Positions 17,279-25,237 of a DNA stretch of 64,000 nucleotides are shown piece by piece. Each line of letters begins with the position of its first letter. Position 1 is the first letter of the stretch. A program made the position numbers and the translations under genes. The notes under the pieces are model-generated. The model was not told the DNA's origin. It searched no databases and was given only the letters and a program-made list of their open reading frames with translations. This stretch comes from an uncultured Bacteroidales bacterium (lineage in GTDB: Bacteria; Bacteroidota; Bacteroidia; Bacteroidales; Bacteroidaceae), in contig CACYYM010000001.1 of the NCBI GenBank assembly GCA_902778625.1, positions 62,001 through 126,000 of the forward strand. Direction: 5' to 3'.

Positions 17279-17313
17279 ACAAATCGTAAATTGTAACTCG
17301 ACAAATCGTAAAT
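17279..17313. repeat. 13-bp direct repeat at 22-bp spacing
   Basis: ACAAATCGTAAAT occurs at 17279 and 17301, a spacing of 22 bp, in the greA-HIT gap. The spacing equals that of the intergenic arrays, but the core lacks the CRYG centre, so the relation is uncertain. Confidence 0.75.
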
Positions 17314-17317
17314 AAAA

Positions 17318-17710
17318 ATGGCAAGCATCTTTTCCCGTATTGTAGCTGGCGAAATTCCCAGTTACAAAATTGCTGAGGACGAGCGCTACTACGCTTTCCT
17401 CGACATCAGCCCCTTGCAGAAAGGTCACACCCTGGTGATTCCAAAGCGAGAAGTGGATTATATCTTCGACCTCGAGGATGACGAATTGGCTGGACTTCAA
17501 GTGTTTGCAAAGAAGGTGGCACGTGCCATCAAGAAGGCCATCCCCTGCGTGAAGGTGGGACAATGTGTGCTCGGACTTGAGGTTCCGCACGCTCACATCC
17601 ACCTCGTGCCCATGCAAAGCGAGGCAGACATGCGGTTCACCAACCCTCACCTCAAGCTCACGCCCGAAGAGTTCGAACAGATTGCGGAAAGCATCAGAAA
17701 GGAATTATAG
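17318..17710 (+). CDS. HIT-family nucleotide hydrolase/transferase
   Basis: A 130-residue histidine-triad protein. The signature HAHIHLVP lies near residue 91 (GLEVPHAHIHLVPM), with the N-terminal IFSRIVAGEIPSYKIAED typical of the HINT/HinT branch, which hydrolyses adenosine phosphoramidates and similar nucleotides. It lies 52 bp after greA and 25 bp before the SGNH hydrolase gene. Confidence 0.94.
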   Translation: MASIFSRIVAGEIPSYKIAEDERYYAFLDISPLQKGHTLVIPKREVDYIFDLEDDELAGLQVFAKKVARAIKKAIPCVKVGQCVLGLEVPHAHIHLVPMQSEADMRFTNPHLKLTPEEFEQIAESIRKEL

Positions 17711-17735
17711 CTCTAACAACGAAATAAAATACATC

Positions 17736-18428
17736 ATGAAAACTAGAATCATCGCAGCCATTGCTTTGCTCTGCATCGCACTCGGCGCACAGGCACAGAA
17801 ACACGAGTTCGCCAACTGGAAGCGTTACGCTGAATCTAACCAAGCACTTGGCGCTCCTGCCAAGGGTGAGAAGCGCGTCGTTCTGATGGGCAACTCCATC
17901 ACCGACGGCTGGCCACGCACGCGGCCTGAGTTCTTCAAGGACAACAACCTCATCGGCAGAGGCATTGGCGGTCAGACCTCTTACCAGTTCCTCCTGCGCT
18001 TCCGCGAGGACGTCATCAACCTGCAGCCCAAGGTTGTTGTCATCAACTACGGCACAAACGACATCGCCGAAAACACCGGAGCATACAACGAGGACTTGAC
18101 CTACGGCAACGTTCTCTCGATGGTAGAGCTCGCCAAGTATCACAAGTGCAAAGTCATCCTGACAAGTTGTCTGCCTGCAGGCGGGTTCAGTTGGCGTCCG
18201 TCGGTAACCGACAGCATGGACAAGATACGCAAACTCAACGCTCGCGTTCAGGCTTATGCAAAGGCGAACAAGATTCCGTACGTCGATTACTTCAGCGCTA
18301 TGGTCAATGCCGACGGCACAGCCATGAAGGCTGAGCTGGCTAACGACAATCCCGGTGTGCATCCTAATGCCGACGGCTATGCAGTCATGGAGAGCCTGCT
18401 GCTGCCCGTCATAAAGAAACTGCGCTAA
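17736..18428 (+). CDS. Secreted SGNH/GDSL hydrolase
   Basis: A 230-residue exported esterase-type hydrolase. The start at 17736 gives a clean signal peptide, MKTRIIAAIALLCIALGAQA; the frame is open further upstream but that would overlap the HIT gene. SGNH blocks are all present: block I VLMGNSITDGW (catalytic Ser), block II GIGGQTSYQ (Gly), block III NYGTNDI (Asn) and block V NPGVHPNADGY (His). This type often deacetylates or de-esterifies sugars in Bacteroidetes. It lies 8 bp before manC. Confidence 0.93.
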   Translation: MKTRIIAAIALLCIALGAQAQKHEFANWKRYAESNQALGAPAKGEKRVVLMGNSITDGWPRTRPEFFKDNNLIGRGIGGQTSYQFLLRFREDVINLQPKVVVINYGTNDIAENTGAYNEDLTYGNVLSMVELAKYHKCKVILTSCLPAGGFSWRPSVTDSMDKIRKLNARVQAYAKANKIPYVDYFSAMVNADGTAMKAELANDNPGVHPNADGYAVMESLLLPVIKKLR

Positions 18429-18436
18429 CACATCTC

Positions 18437-19513
18437 ATGACAGACAATAAGTATTGTCTCATCCTGGCCGGCGGCAACGGCAGTCGTCTCTGGCCTATCA
18501 GCCGGACTGTCAAGCCCAAGCAGTTCCTCGACCTCTTTGGCACAGGACGCACCTTGCTGCAACAGACGTACGACAGGGTCGCCAAGTTCATTGACCCGTC
18601 GCACATCTACGTCAGCACGAACGTAGCGTACCTGCCGCTTGTCTATGAGCAGTTGCCCGAAGTGGACGACATGCACATTCTGGAGGAACCGCTTCGCAGG
18701 GGCACTTTGGCAGCTGTGGCTTGGGGTTCGGTGTTTATCGCGAAGCAAGATCTGCAGTCGACTTTGTTCGTCACGCCTTCCGACCAAATCATCCTGAAAG
18801 AGGAAGAGTACCGGCAGGATGTGCTCGACGGACTGGAGTTCGCCAGCGAGAACGACGGACTTCTCGTGATGGGCATCACGCCTTCACGACCTGAAACGGG
18901 CTATGGATACATCCAGATGAACGACGACGAGCCGCTCAGCCACGACATCTTCCCCGTCAAGTCGTTCACCGAGAAGCCCAACGACGAGTTCGCAAACATT
19001 TTCATGCAGGAGGGCAACTTCCTTTGGAACACCGGTTTGCTGTGCTTCAGCACACGAGTTATGCTGGACAACCTCTTTATGCTTGTGCCCGAGTATCGCG
19101 TCGAGATACCCCGAATGATGGCCGAAGCCGAGAGTGCCGACCCGAAACTCGTGCCCGAGAGCTTCAACGTGCTGCCCAACTACAACATGGACGTCAGCAT
19201 CCTGGAGCGCAGCGAGCACGTCTATGTGCAGCGCGGACACTTCGGCTGGGCAGATATCGGCACGTGGGCAAGCATCGGAAAGGACGTTCCTGGCGACAAC
19301 GATGGCAACGTCCTGATGGGCACGAATGCGTATCTTTACGAATGTTCGGGCAACATCATCCGCATGCCGGAAGGTCACACGGCGGTCGTAAAAGGGCTAA
19401 AGGATTACGTCATCGCAGAGGAAGGAGAGTTCCTGATGATTTGTCCGCGTCAGGATGTCGCAGCGATGCGCCGCATGCACACCGACACGAAGTTCGGCGA
19501 GCCTAAGAGTTAA
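18437..19513 (+). CDS. manC: Mannose-1-phosphate guanylyltransferase
   Basis: A 358-residue nucleotidyltransferase making GDP-mannose from mannose-1-phosphate and GTP. The N-terminal signature LILAGGNGSRLWPISR and the lysine motif KPKQFLDLFG are followed by FVTPSDQ, FTEKPNDEFAN and the GWADIGTW motif near residue 272. Only the transferase part is present, with no fused isomerase domain. GDP-mannose feeds glycan and fucose precursor synthesis. The last codons overlap, on opposite strands, the end of the DUF2027 gene. Confidence 0.94.
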   Translation: MTDNKYCLILAGGNGSRLWPISRTVKPKQFLDLFGTGRTLLQQTYDRVAKFIDPSHIYVSTNVAYLPLVYEQLPEVDDMHILEEPLRRGTLAAVAWGSVFIAKQDLQSTLFVTPSDQIILKEEEYRQDVLDGLEFASENDGLLVMGITPSRPETGYGYIQMNDDEPLSHDIFPVKSFTEKPNDEFANIFMQEGNFLWNTGLLCFSTRVMLDNLFMLVPEYRVEIPRMMAEAESADPKLVPESFNVLPNYNMDVSILERSEHVYVQRGHFGWADIGTWASIGKDVPGDNDGNVLMGTNAYLYECSGNIIRMPEGHTAVVKGLKDYVIAEEGEFLMICPRQDVAAMRRMHTDTKFGEPKS

Positions 19514-20243
19514 GCGCCTCTTTCACCTGTTCTGCGTTGATAAAGACGTTTCGGACAGGTTTGTCATCCCTTATAACGTCTTCCGTCCAATTGGGTTCGT
19601 TGAAGAACGCGTTGGGCTGGAAGACGTGCAGTTTATAGAACTTCGTCAGGTTTAGGCGAAGTTCTGTTGTTATAGCGGGCTTGAGGGCGAACGGTTTGTC
19701 CTGTTTCCAAGCAATGGTTTGGATGCAGAGGCGCTCCAAATCGTTGACCTGCGAGCGGTCGAACGCCTCGACGAAGAGCTTGCTGTTAGGCTCTATGATG
19801 CCTGAGAAACGCAATCGCCAGCTCGCTCCCTCCGCGCTCATCAGCGAGACCTGCATGTAGTAGTTGCTGTCGTTCACAAGGTACGACTCGAAGCCCGTGC
19901 TGGAGATTTCCTTCACTTCGTCTGGCAAGAAGGACAGATAGAGGTTGAGCCGTTCGCCTTCACGGCGTTCGAGAGGCTTCGGCTTGAACGTGATCGGCTT
20001 TTCCTCTGGCTCTTCTTCCTCCCTCGCCTTAGTGGCAGAGGTGGAGAGAGGCTTCTCCCTCTCGCGCGTATTCACCTTGCTGATGTCGTACTCCTCGTTG
20101 CCTACGACAACGACATCCTGCATCAGCATCGGTATCTCGAACCCGTCTTCGTCCTCGACGAGCACAATGTTCTTACCCTGAAAGCCACTCACTCTGCCTC
20201 CTCCCACCTCGGAGAGGAATCGCACTTGATCGCCTATTTTCAT
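19503..20243 (-). CDS. DUF2027 family protein
   Basis: A 246-residue protein of the DUF2027 family, of unknown function and seen mainly in Bacteroidetes. It opens with a small beta domain (MKIGDQVRFLSEVGGGRVSG, then IPMLMQDVVVV), followed by a charged, low-complexity linker (about 58-98, rich in E, K and P) and a C-terminal beta-rich domain with LNLYLSFLP and YYMQVSLMSAEG. Many relatives end in a Smr domain; none is visible here. I chose the ATG at 20243 because a longer frame would start at a TTG inside the -7 box. Confidence 0.82.
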   Translation of the reverse strand: MKIGDQVRFLSEVGGGRVSGFQGKNIVLVEDEDGFEIPMLMQDVVVVGNEEYDISKVNTREREKPLSTSATKAREEEEPEEKPITFKPKPLERREGERLNLYLSFLPDEVKEISSTGFESYLVNDSNYYMQVSLMSAEGASWRLRFSGIIEPNSKLFVEAFDRSQVNDLERLCIQTIAWKQDKPFALKPAITTELRLNLTKFYKLHVFQPNAFFNEPNWTEDVIRDDKPVRNVFINAEQVKEALNS

Positions 20244-20264
20244 CGTTTCGCTGTTTTGTTTCTG

Positions 20265-20272
20265 CAAAGGTA
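20265..20272 (-). promoter_or_regulatory. -7 box of DUF2027 gene
   Basis: Minus-strand TACCTTTG, 22 bp before the ATG. It overlaps the TTG that would begin the longer frame, which settles the start. Confidence 0.65.
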
Positions 20273-20310
20273 CGACAAAGCGTATGAAATTCCAAAAAAC
20301 AAATGTTAAA

Positions 20311-20411
20311 AACGCCGCGTGCGGCGTTGGCCATTTCCGCGTGCGGGGATTGCCATCGCCGCACGCGGCGTTTGAAATCCCCCTGCACGGGGTTGAAATT
20401 CACCGTAGCGG
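20311..20411. repeat. 22-bp-pitch palindrome array B (GC-rich)
   Basis: Palindromes start at 20315, 20337 and 20359 (CCGCGTGCGG twice, then CCGCACGCGG). Decayed members CCCTGCACGG and CCGTAGCGG follow at 20381 and 20403. All are 22 bp apart. The array lies between the DUF2027 promoter and the metallopeptidase terminator. Confidence 0.92.
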
Positions 20412-20412
20412 A

Positions 20413-20450
20413 CAAACAAAAATCCGTGCAGCTCCAACGAGTTGCACGGA
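20413..20450 (-). terminator. Terminator of metallopeptidase gene
   Basis: On the minus strand a 12-bp stem (20423-20434 with 20439-20450, one G-U pair, 4-nt loop) is followed by a T-tract, 27 bp after the stop of the metallopeptidase gene. Confidence 0.85.
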
Positions 20451-20476
20451 CAGGTTTCTTGTAAAAAGAGGTTCTC

Positions 20477-21349
20477 TTAAAGTTCAGCATCGCTGCACTG
20501 GAAAGTCGTGCCTCGACGGATGTCGCCCGTCTCAAGGCCAAGCTTGAGCCACTTCATGCGTTGCTTGCTGGTGCCGTGTGTGAAGGTCTCGGGCTGGGAA
20601 TAGCCGCGGGCTTTCTCCTGCAGATAGTTGTCGCCGATGACCTGAGCGCAGCGGATGGCTTCTTCCAGGTCGCCGTCCTCAATGCTTCCGAACATCTTGT
20701 TGTCATGATACGCCCAGACGCCTGCATAGAAGTCGGCAAGGAGTTCGAGGCGGACGCTCAGCTTGTTGGCCTCTGCCGCGCTGAGTTTCGACATCTGCTG
20801 GTGCACCTTTCCGAGTGTTCCGAGCAGGTATTCGACGTGATGTCCCACTTCGTGAGCAATGACGTAGGCATAGGCGAAGTCGCCGTCAGCACCCAGCTGT
20901 TGCTTCATCGACGAGAAGAACGAGAGGTCAATGTAGAGGCACTGGTCGGCTGAACAATAGAAGGGGCCCATGCTTGCCGAGCCGTTACCACAACCCGTTT
21001 GTACCGCGCCCGTGTAGAGCACCATCTTTGGTGCTTCGTAGGTGCGGCCGATCTTCTTGAACTCCTCTGTCCAGACGTCTTCCGTGCCTGCGAGAATCTG
21101 CTTCGAGAACGTTGCGAGCGCCTGTTCTTCCTCGGTAAACTCACGTCCGCCCTCTGCTTGCTCCGTCACTTCGCCCATCATGCTTGGTGCCAAGCTGATG
21201 ATGTCGGCCAGATTCAGGCTGCCCTTCGACATGAATGTCATCACGAGAGCAATAATGATGCCGACGATGCCGACGCCACCTGCCTTGGCAGCAGTCATGC
21301 CACGGCGGTCGTCGACGTTTGTACTTTCTCTTCTTCCTGATAGTTTCAT
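20477..21349 (-). CDS. Neutral zinc metallopeptidase (YpfJ type)
   Basis: A 290-residue membrane-anchored protein of the putative neutral zinc metallopeptidase family (PF04228). One transmembrane helix lies at about 24-40. The zinc motif AHEVGHHVEYLLG (HEVGH 166-170) follows a region with paired cysteines (GCGNGSASMGPFYCSADQC). A third ligand is probably in LELLADFYAGVWA. The frame is open much further upstream, but MKLSGRREST at 21349 gives the family's usual length and sits below a minus-strand TATATTTG box. The substrate is unknown. Confidence 0.9.
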   Translation of the reverse strand: MKLSGRRESTNVDDRRGMTAAKAGGVGIVGIIIALVMTFMSKGSLNLADIISLAPSMMGEVTEQAEGGREFTEEEQALATFSKQILAGTEDVWTEEFKKIGRTYEAPKMVLYTGAVQTGCGNGSASMGPFYCSADQCLYIDLSFFSSMKQQLGADGDFAYAYVIAHEVGHHVEYLLGTLGKVHQQMSKLSAAEANKLSVRLELLADFYAGVWAYHDNKMFGSIEDGDLEEAIRCAQVIGDNYLQEKARGYSQPETFTHGTSKQRMKWLKLGLETGDIRRGTTFQCSDAEL

Positions 21350-21377
21350 AATATCTAAGTTTATGTGTTTTGCTTTG

Positions 21378-21385
21378 CAAATATA
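21378..21385 (-). promoter_or_regulatory. -7 box of metallopeptidase gene
   Basis: Minus-strand TATATTTG, 29 bp before the ATG at 21349, supporting the short start. Confidence 0.5.
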
Positions 21386-21449
21386 TAAAATAAAGTTTAA
21401 AGTTTGATATTTAGAGTTCAAAGTTTTTCCGTATTTAATAAAATCTTTG

Positions 21450-21457
21450 TATTTTTG
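21450..21457 (+). promoter_or_regulatory. -7 box of queA
   Basis: TATTTTTG lies 10 bp before the ATG at 21467, implying a very short or absent leader. Confidence 0.5.
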
Positions 21458-21466
21458 CAGTTGTAT

Positions 21467-22687
21467 ATGGACACAAAGCACATTCAAATACGCGATTACG
21501 ACTATCCCTTGCCCGACGAGCGCATTGCGAAGTTCCCATTGACAGAGCGCGACAGCAGCAAACTCCTTGTCTATGAAGGCGGACGCATCAGCGAAACGGT
21601 GTTCCGCAACCTGCCTTCGCTGCTGCCCGAGGGAAGTCTCATGGTCTTCAACAACACACGAGTCATCCAGGCGCGGCTGCATTTCCGTAAAGGCGAAGCT
21701 CAGGACGGTGCCCTCATCGAAGTGTTCCTCCTGGAACCGGCCAACCCCGTGGAGTATCAGGAGAACTTCGCCACGAAAGGTTCTTGCTCGTGGTATTGCC
21801 TCGTGGGAAACCTGAAGAAATGGAAAGAAGGACCTCTGACGAGGGATTTCAAAATACAAAATTCAAAATACAAACTAACGGCAGAACGCGTCGGAACGCA
21901 TGGCACGAGCCAGGAGATTAAGTTTGAATGGGATGCCAGCCTCACTTGGGCCGAGGTCATCGATGCAGTCGGCGAGTTGCCCATCCCGCCGTATCTCAAC
22001 CGCAAGACGCAGGAGAGCGACAAGACAACCTATCAGACCGTCTATTCCAAGATAAAGGGATCTGTTGCGGCACCAACAGCCGGACTGCATTTCACGAAAC
22101 GCGTCCTTGCAGACATCGATGCAAAAGGTATCGAGCGCGAAGAGGTGACGCTTCACGTGGGTGCCGGCACATTCCGACCCGTCAAGAGTGAAGACATCGG
22201 CGGGCACGACATGCACACCGAGCACATTGCCGTCCATCGCCAAACCATCGAACGGCTCCTTGCCCACAACGGCGAAGCGATTGCCGTCGGAACAACCAGC
22301 GTCCGCACACTCGAAAGCCTTTACTATCTGGGGGTGCTGGCCAGTCAGGGCAAGGAAGATCTCCATGTGCCCCAGTGGATGCCTTATGAATACAACGACT
22401 CGCTCTCGGTAAAGGATGCCCTCACTGCCCTACTCCATTACATGGACGAGCGACAGGAGGATGTTCTGCACGCTTCGACGCAAATCATCATCGCCCCAGG
22501 CTACAAGTACCACATCGTGCGTCGCATGATAACGAACTTCCATCAGCCGCAAAGCACACTGCTCCTTTTGGTCAGCGCCTTTATTGGCGAAGGCTGGCAC
22601 GACGTCTATGACTATGCACTGAACCACGACTTCCGCTTCCTCAGCTACGGCGACAGCTCAATGTTAACTCTCAATGAAAGTATATAG
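21467..22687 (+). CDS. queA: tRNA preQ1(34) S-adenosylmethionine ribosyltransferase-isomerase
   Basis: A 406-residue QueA, which transfers and isomerises the ribosyl group of SAM onto preQ1 in tRNA to give epoxyqueuosine. Family motifs are YDYPLPDERIAKFPL at the N-terminus, SLMVFNNTRVIQARL, SVAAPTAGLHFT, LHVGAGTFRPVK and MITNFHQPQSTLLLLVSAFIG. The ATG at 21467 follows a -7 box; an earlier TTG-type start is unlikely. A 14-bp tandem repeat (21848-21875) lies inside the gene and encodes FKIQNSKYK in a variable loop. Epoxyqueuosine made by this enzyme needs QueG or QueH for completion, which makes the odd QueG homologue at 7.5 kb relevant. Confidence 0.95.
   Translation: MDTKHIQIRDYDYPLPDERIAKFPLTERDSSKLLVYEGGRISETVFRNLPSLLPEGSLMVFNNTRVIQARLHFRKGEAQDGALIEVFLLEPANPVEYQENFATKGSCSWYCLVGNLKKWKEGPLTRDFKIQNSKYKLTAERVGTHGTSQEIKFEWDASLTWAEVIDAVGELPIPPYLNRKTQESDKTTYQTVYSKIKGSVAAPTAGLHFTKRVLADIDAKGIEREEVTLHVGAGTFRPVKSEDIGGHDMHTEHIAVHRQTIERLLAHNGEAIAVGTTSVRTLESLYYLGVLASQGKEDLHVPQWMPYEYNDSLSVKDALTALLHYMDERQEDVLHASTQIIIAPGYKYHIVRRMITNFHQPQSTLLLLVSAFIGEGWHDVYDYALNHDFRFLSYGDSSMLTLNESI
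21848..21875. repeat. 14-bp tandem repeat inside queA
   Basis: Two head-to-tail copies of TTCAAAATACAAA plus one base. The stretch is much more AT-rich than the surrounding gene and stays in frame. Confidence 0.85.
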
Positions 22688-22688
22688 C

Positions 22689-25055
22689 ATGAAACAACTT
22701 CTCATAATGCTCCTTCCGGCACTATTTCTGGGAGCAAAAGCACAGAACAACGTTTTTCACACAACTCAAGCGGCAGAAGCGGAACCGATGTCGCAAGTAA
22801 TAGAGCGAGGTCTGCAGAGAGCCACCAGTCAATCGCTACTGATGGCCAACTCTCTGAAAAACAAACAAAACTTCCTGCCACGCACCTATGAGAATGGACA
22901 GCTGCAGACCTGTCGCTACGACAATTGGGTGTCGGGATTCTTCCCCGGCGTGCTCTGGATGCTTTATGAGAATAGCGGCGATGCGCAACTCCGACAACTT
23001 GCCGAACTCTACACAGAGCGCGTGGAGCCTGCCAAGAAACTCACTAACACACACGACCTGGGCTTCATGCTCTATTGCAGTTTCGGACAAGGCTACCGCC
23101 TCACGGGGAACCAGCATTATCTGAACGTCATCACCGAAGGGACGCAAAGCCTGCTCACCCGTTGGAACCCTAAACTCGGTGTTATCAAGTCGTGGGATTT
23201 CGGCAAGCAATGGCAGTATCCTGTCATCATCGACAATATGATGAACCTCGAGATGCTCTGCTTCATGACTCGCGAGTCAGGCGACCGTCGATACGAGAAA
23301 ATAGCAGAGACACACGCCCAAACCACCATCAAGAATCACTTCCGCGAAGACAACAGCACGTTCCATGTAGTGTCATACGACACCATAACCGGTCAGCCTC
23401 ACGCAAAGAACACGTCGCAAGGCTATGCCGACGGCAGTTCGTGGGCTCGAGGCCAGTCTTGGGGACTCTACGGCTACACCATGATGTACCGCGAGACGCG
23501 GAATCCTCTCTATCTTAAACAGTCTCGCAAGATTGCCACATTCCTGATAAACCATCCCCGATTGCCTGCCGACAAAGTGCCCTATTGGGACTATGATGCC
23601 CCCGATATCCCGAATGCAAAGCGAGATGCATCGGCTGCATCAATAATGGCCTCTGCATTGATAGAGCTGAGTCAGCTCGACCCAAGTGAGATGGCACCGA
23701 AATGGCTGTCGGTGGCTGAAGAGCAACTCCGCACACTCAGTTCGCCTGCATATCTGGCAAAGGAAGGAGAGCAAGGCGGCTTTATCCTGAAGCACGGCCT
23801 GGGTCACATGCCAGAAAAGAGGGAAGTGGACGTGCCCCTTACCTATGGCGATTACTATTATGTGGAGGCACTGATGCGCCTGAAGAAGTTGCAGGAAAAG
23901 CCAACAGGGATGGACAACCGTCGCCTGTGGGTACAGGAAATGACCCGTATTGCGCGTCCGGTTCTGGAAAATCTGGCAGCCGGTACACTTAAAAAGAATA
24001 TGCCGTTTGAGTCTCTCTCCGACGACCCCTTGCGCCGCGAGGTGTCGTATTTGGAAGCTGTAGGCCGTACAATCTGCGGCATCGCCCCGTGGCTGGAGCT
24101 TGGTCCCGACGACACAGAAGAAGGGCGGCTGCGTGCCCAATATATCAATCTCGTTACGAAAGGACTGAAGAATGCAGTCAACCCCAATTCACCTGACCAT
24201 CTGATGTTCGACAACCGCCATACCCAGCCATTAGTAGACGCTGCGTTTCTAGCCGAGGGTATCCTGCGGGCACCAACACAAATCTGGGGACGCCTAGACG
24301 CACAGACCCGCAAATGGCTCATCGACGAATGGAAAACGTCGCGAGGCATCAAGCCCTACGAGAGCAACTGGCTGCTGTTTTCGTCCATTGTAGAAGCTGC
24401 TTTGCTGGAATTTACGGGAGATTATGATGCCGAGCGCCTGAACTACGGCATCAAGCGATTCCGCGAAGATTGGTATAAGGGGGATGCATGGTATGGTGAC
24501 GGCAATGCATTCCACATGGACTATTATAACAGTTTGGTCATCCATCCGATGTTCACCGAAGTGCTTCGAATCATGAAGAAACACAATCTGTCGGGTGCCG
24601 ACTTCCTGCCCATTCAAGAAAAGCGACATGGACGACTGGCAGCATCGCTCGAGCGGATGATATCGCCCGAAGGGAGCTATCCCGTCACCGGTCGTTCCAT
24701 TACCTATCGCTTCGGTTCGTTCCATGCTCTGTCAGATGCTGCATATCTGCATCTGCTTCCGCAAAATGTCAATCCTGCACAAGTGCGCTGCGCCCTCACA
24801 GCCGTCATCCAGCGCCAACTTAGCCAACCACGCACCTTCGATGCAAATGGCTGGTTGCGCATTGGATATGCCGGCAGCCAAATCCATATGTCGGAGGATT
24901 ATATCAACACGGGCAGCGTGTATCTCTGTATGGCCGTCTTCCTGCCGCTCGGCCTTCCAGCTGATGATCCATTTTGGGCAAATCCTGCCACAGATTGGAC
25001 GTCCCTCAAAGCATGGAACGGCATCGATGTCGGAGCAGACCATGCCATAGAATGA
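22689..25055 (+). CDS. GH88-type unsaturated glucuronyl hydrolase fused to DUF2264
   Basis: A 788-residue secreted two-domain enzyme, with signal peptide MKQLLIMLLPALFLGAKA from the ATG at 22689. Residues about 35-400 form an (alpha/alpha)6 GH88/GH105 domain with RYDNWVSGFFPGVLWMLYE, THDLGFMLY (candidate catalytic Asp near 123), a second Asp in IIDNMMNLEML, and DGSSWARGQSWGLYGYTMMY. GH88 enzymes remove the unsaturated uronic acid left by polysaccharide lyases. Residues about 415-780 match DUF2264 (SLSDDPLRREVSYLEAVGRT, WLLFSSIVEAALLEF, DGNAFHMDYYNSLVIHP), which I recall being placed in GH154 as a glucuronidase family, though I cannot check it. It starts 1 bp after queA stops. A GH115 gene follows. 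Confidence 0.88.
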   Translation: MKQLLIMLLPALFLGAKAQNNVFHTTQAAEAEPMSQVIERGLQRATSQSLLMANSLKNKQNFLPRTYENGQLQTCRYDNWVSGFFPGVLWMLYENSGDAQLRQLAELYTERVEPAKKLTNTHDLGFMLYCSFGQGYRLTGNQHYLNVITEGTQSLLTRWNPKLGVIKSWDFGKQWQYPVIIDNMMNLEMLCFMTRESGDRRYEKIAETHAQTTIKNHFREDNSTFHVVSYDTITGQPHAKNTSQGYADGSSWARGQSWGLYGYTMMYRETRNPLYLKQSRKIATFLINHPRLPADKVPYWDYDAPDIPNAKRDASAASIMASALIELSQLDPSEMAPKWLSVAEEQLRTLSSPAYLAKEGEQGGFILKHGLGHMPEKREVDVPLTYGDYYYVEALMRLKKLQEKPTGMDNRRLWVQEMTRIARPVLENLAAGTLKKNMPFESLSDDPLRREVSYLEAVGRTICGIAPWLELGPDDTEEGRLRAQYINLVTKGLKNAVNPNSPDHLMFDNRHTQPLVDAAFLAEGILRAPTQIWGRLDAQTRKWLIDEWKTSRGIKPYESNWLLFSSIVEAALLEFTGDYDAERLNYGIKRFREDWYKGDAWYGDGNAFHMDYYNSLVIHPMFTEVLRIMKKHNLSGADFLPIQEKRHGRLAASLERMISPEGSYPVTGRSITYRFGSFHALSDAAYLHLLPQNVNPAQVRCALTAVIQRQLSQPRTFDANGWLRIGYAGSQIHMSEDYINTGSVYLCMAVFLPLGLPADDPFWANPATDWTSLKAWNGIDVGADHAIE

Positions 25056-25205
25056 GCTCTATTTCTTACCGAATCCATTAAGATAATCAACCTGCCAGCG
25101 CAGTTCTGTTGCAAACATCATACCATTTCGAAACCTTCTTGTGCAAAAATAAGCAATTAAGCAACATTTTTCGACCGAAGGGGGGGTGTTGTGTGCAAGA
25201 TATCG

Positions 25206-25213
25206 TACCTTTG
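25206..25213 (+). promoter_or_regulatory. -7 box of GH115 gene
   Basis: TACCTTTG, 24 bp before the ATG at 25238. Confidence 0.65.
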
Positions 25214-25237
25214 CACAAAACCTTTAATATATATGGT

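Noticed and set aside
17565-17735. Longer N-terminus for the SGNH hydrolase
   Set aside because: It would overlap the HIT gene by nearly 150 bp and hide a perfect signal peptide that starts at 17736.
21350-21859. Long N-terminal extension of the metallopeptidase reaching into queA
   Set aside because: The extension is antisense to queA, and the start at 21349 has a -7 box and matches family length.
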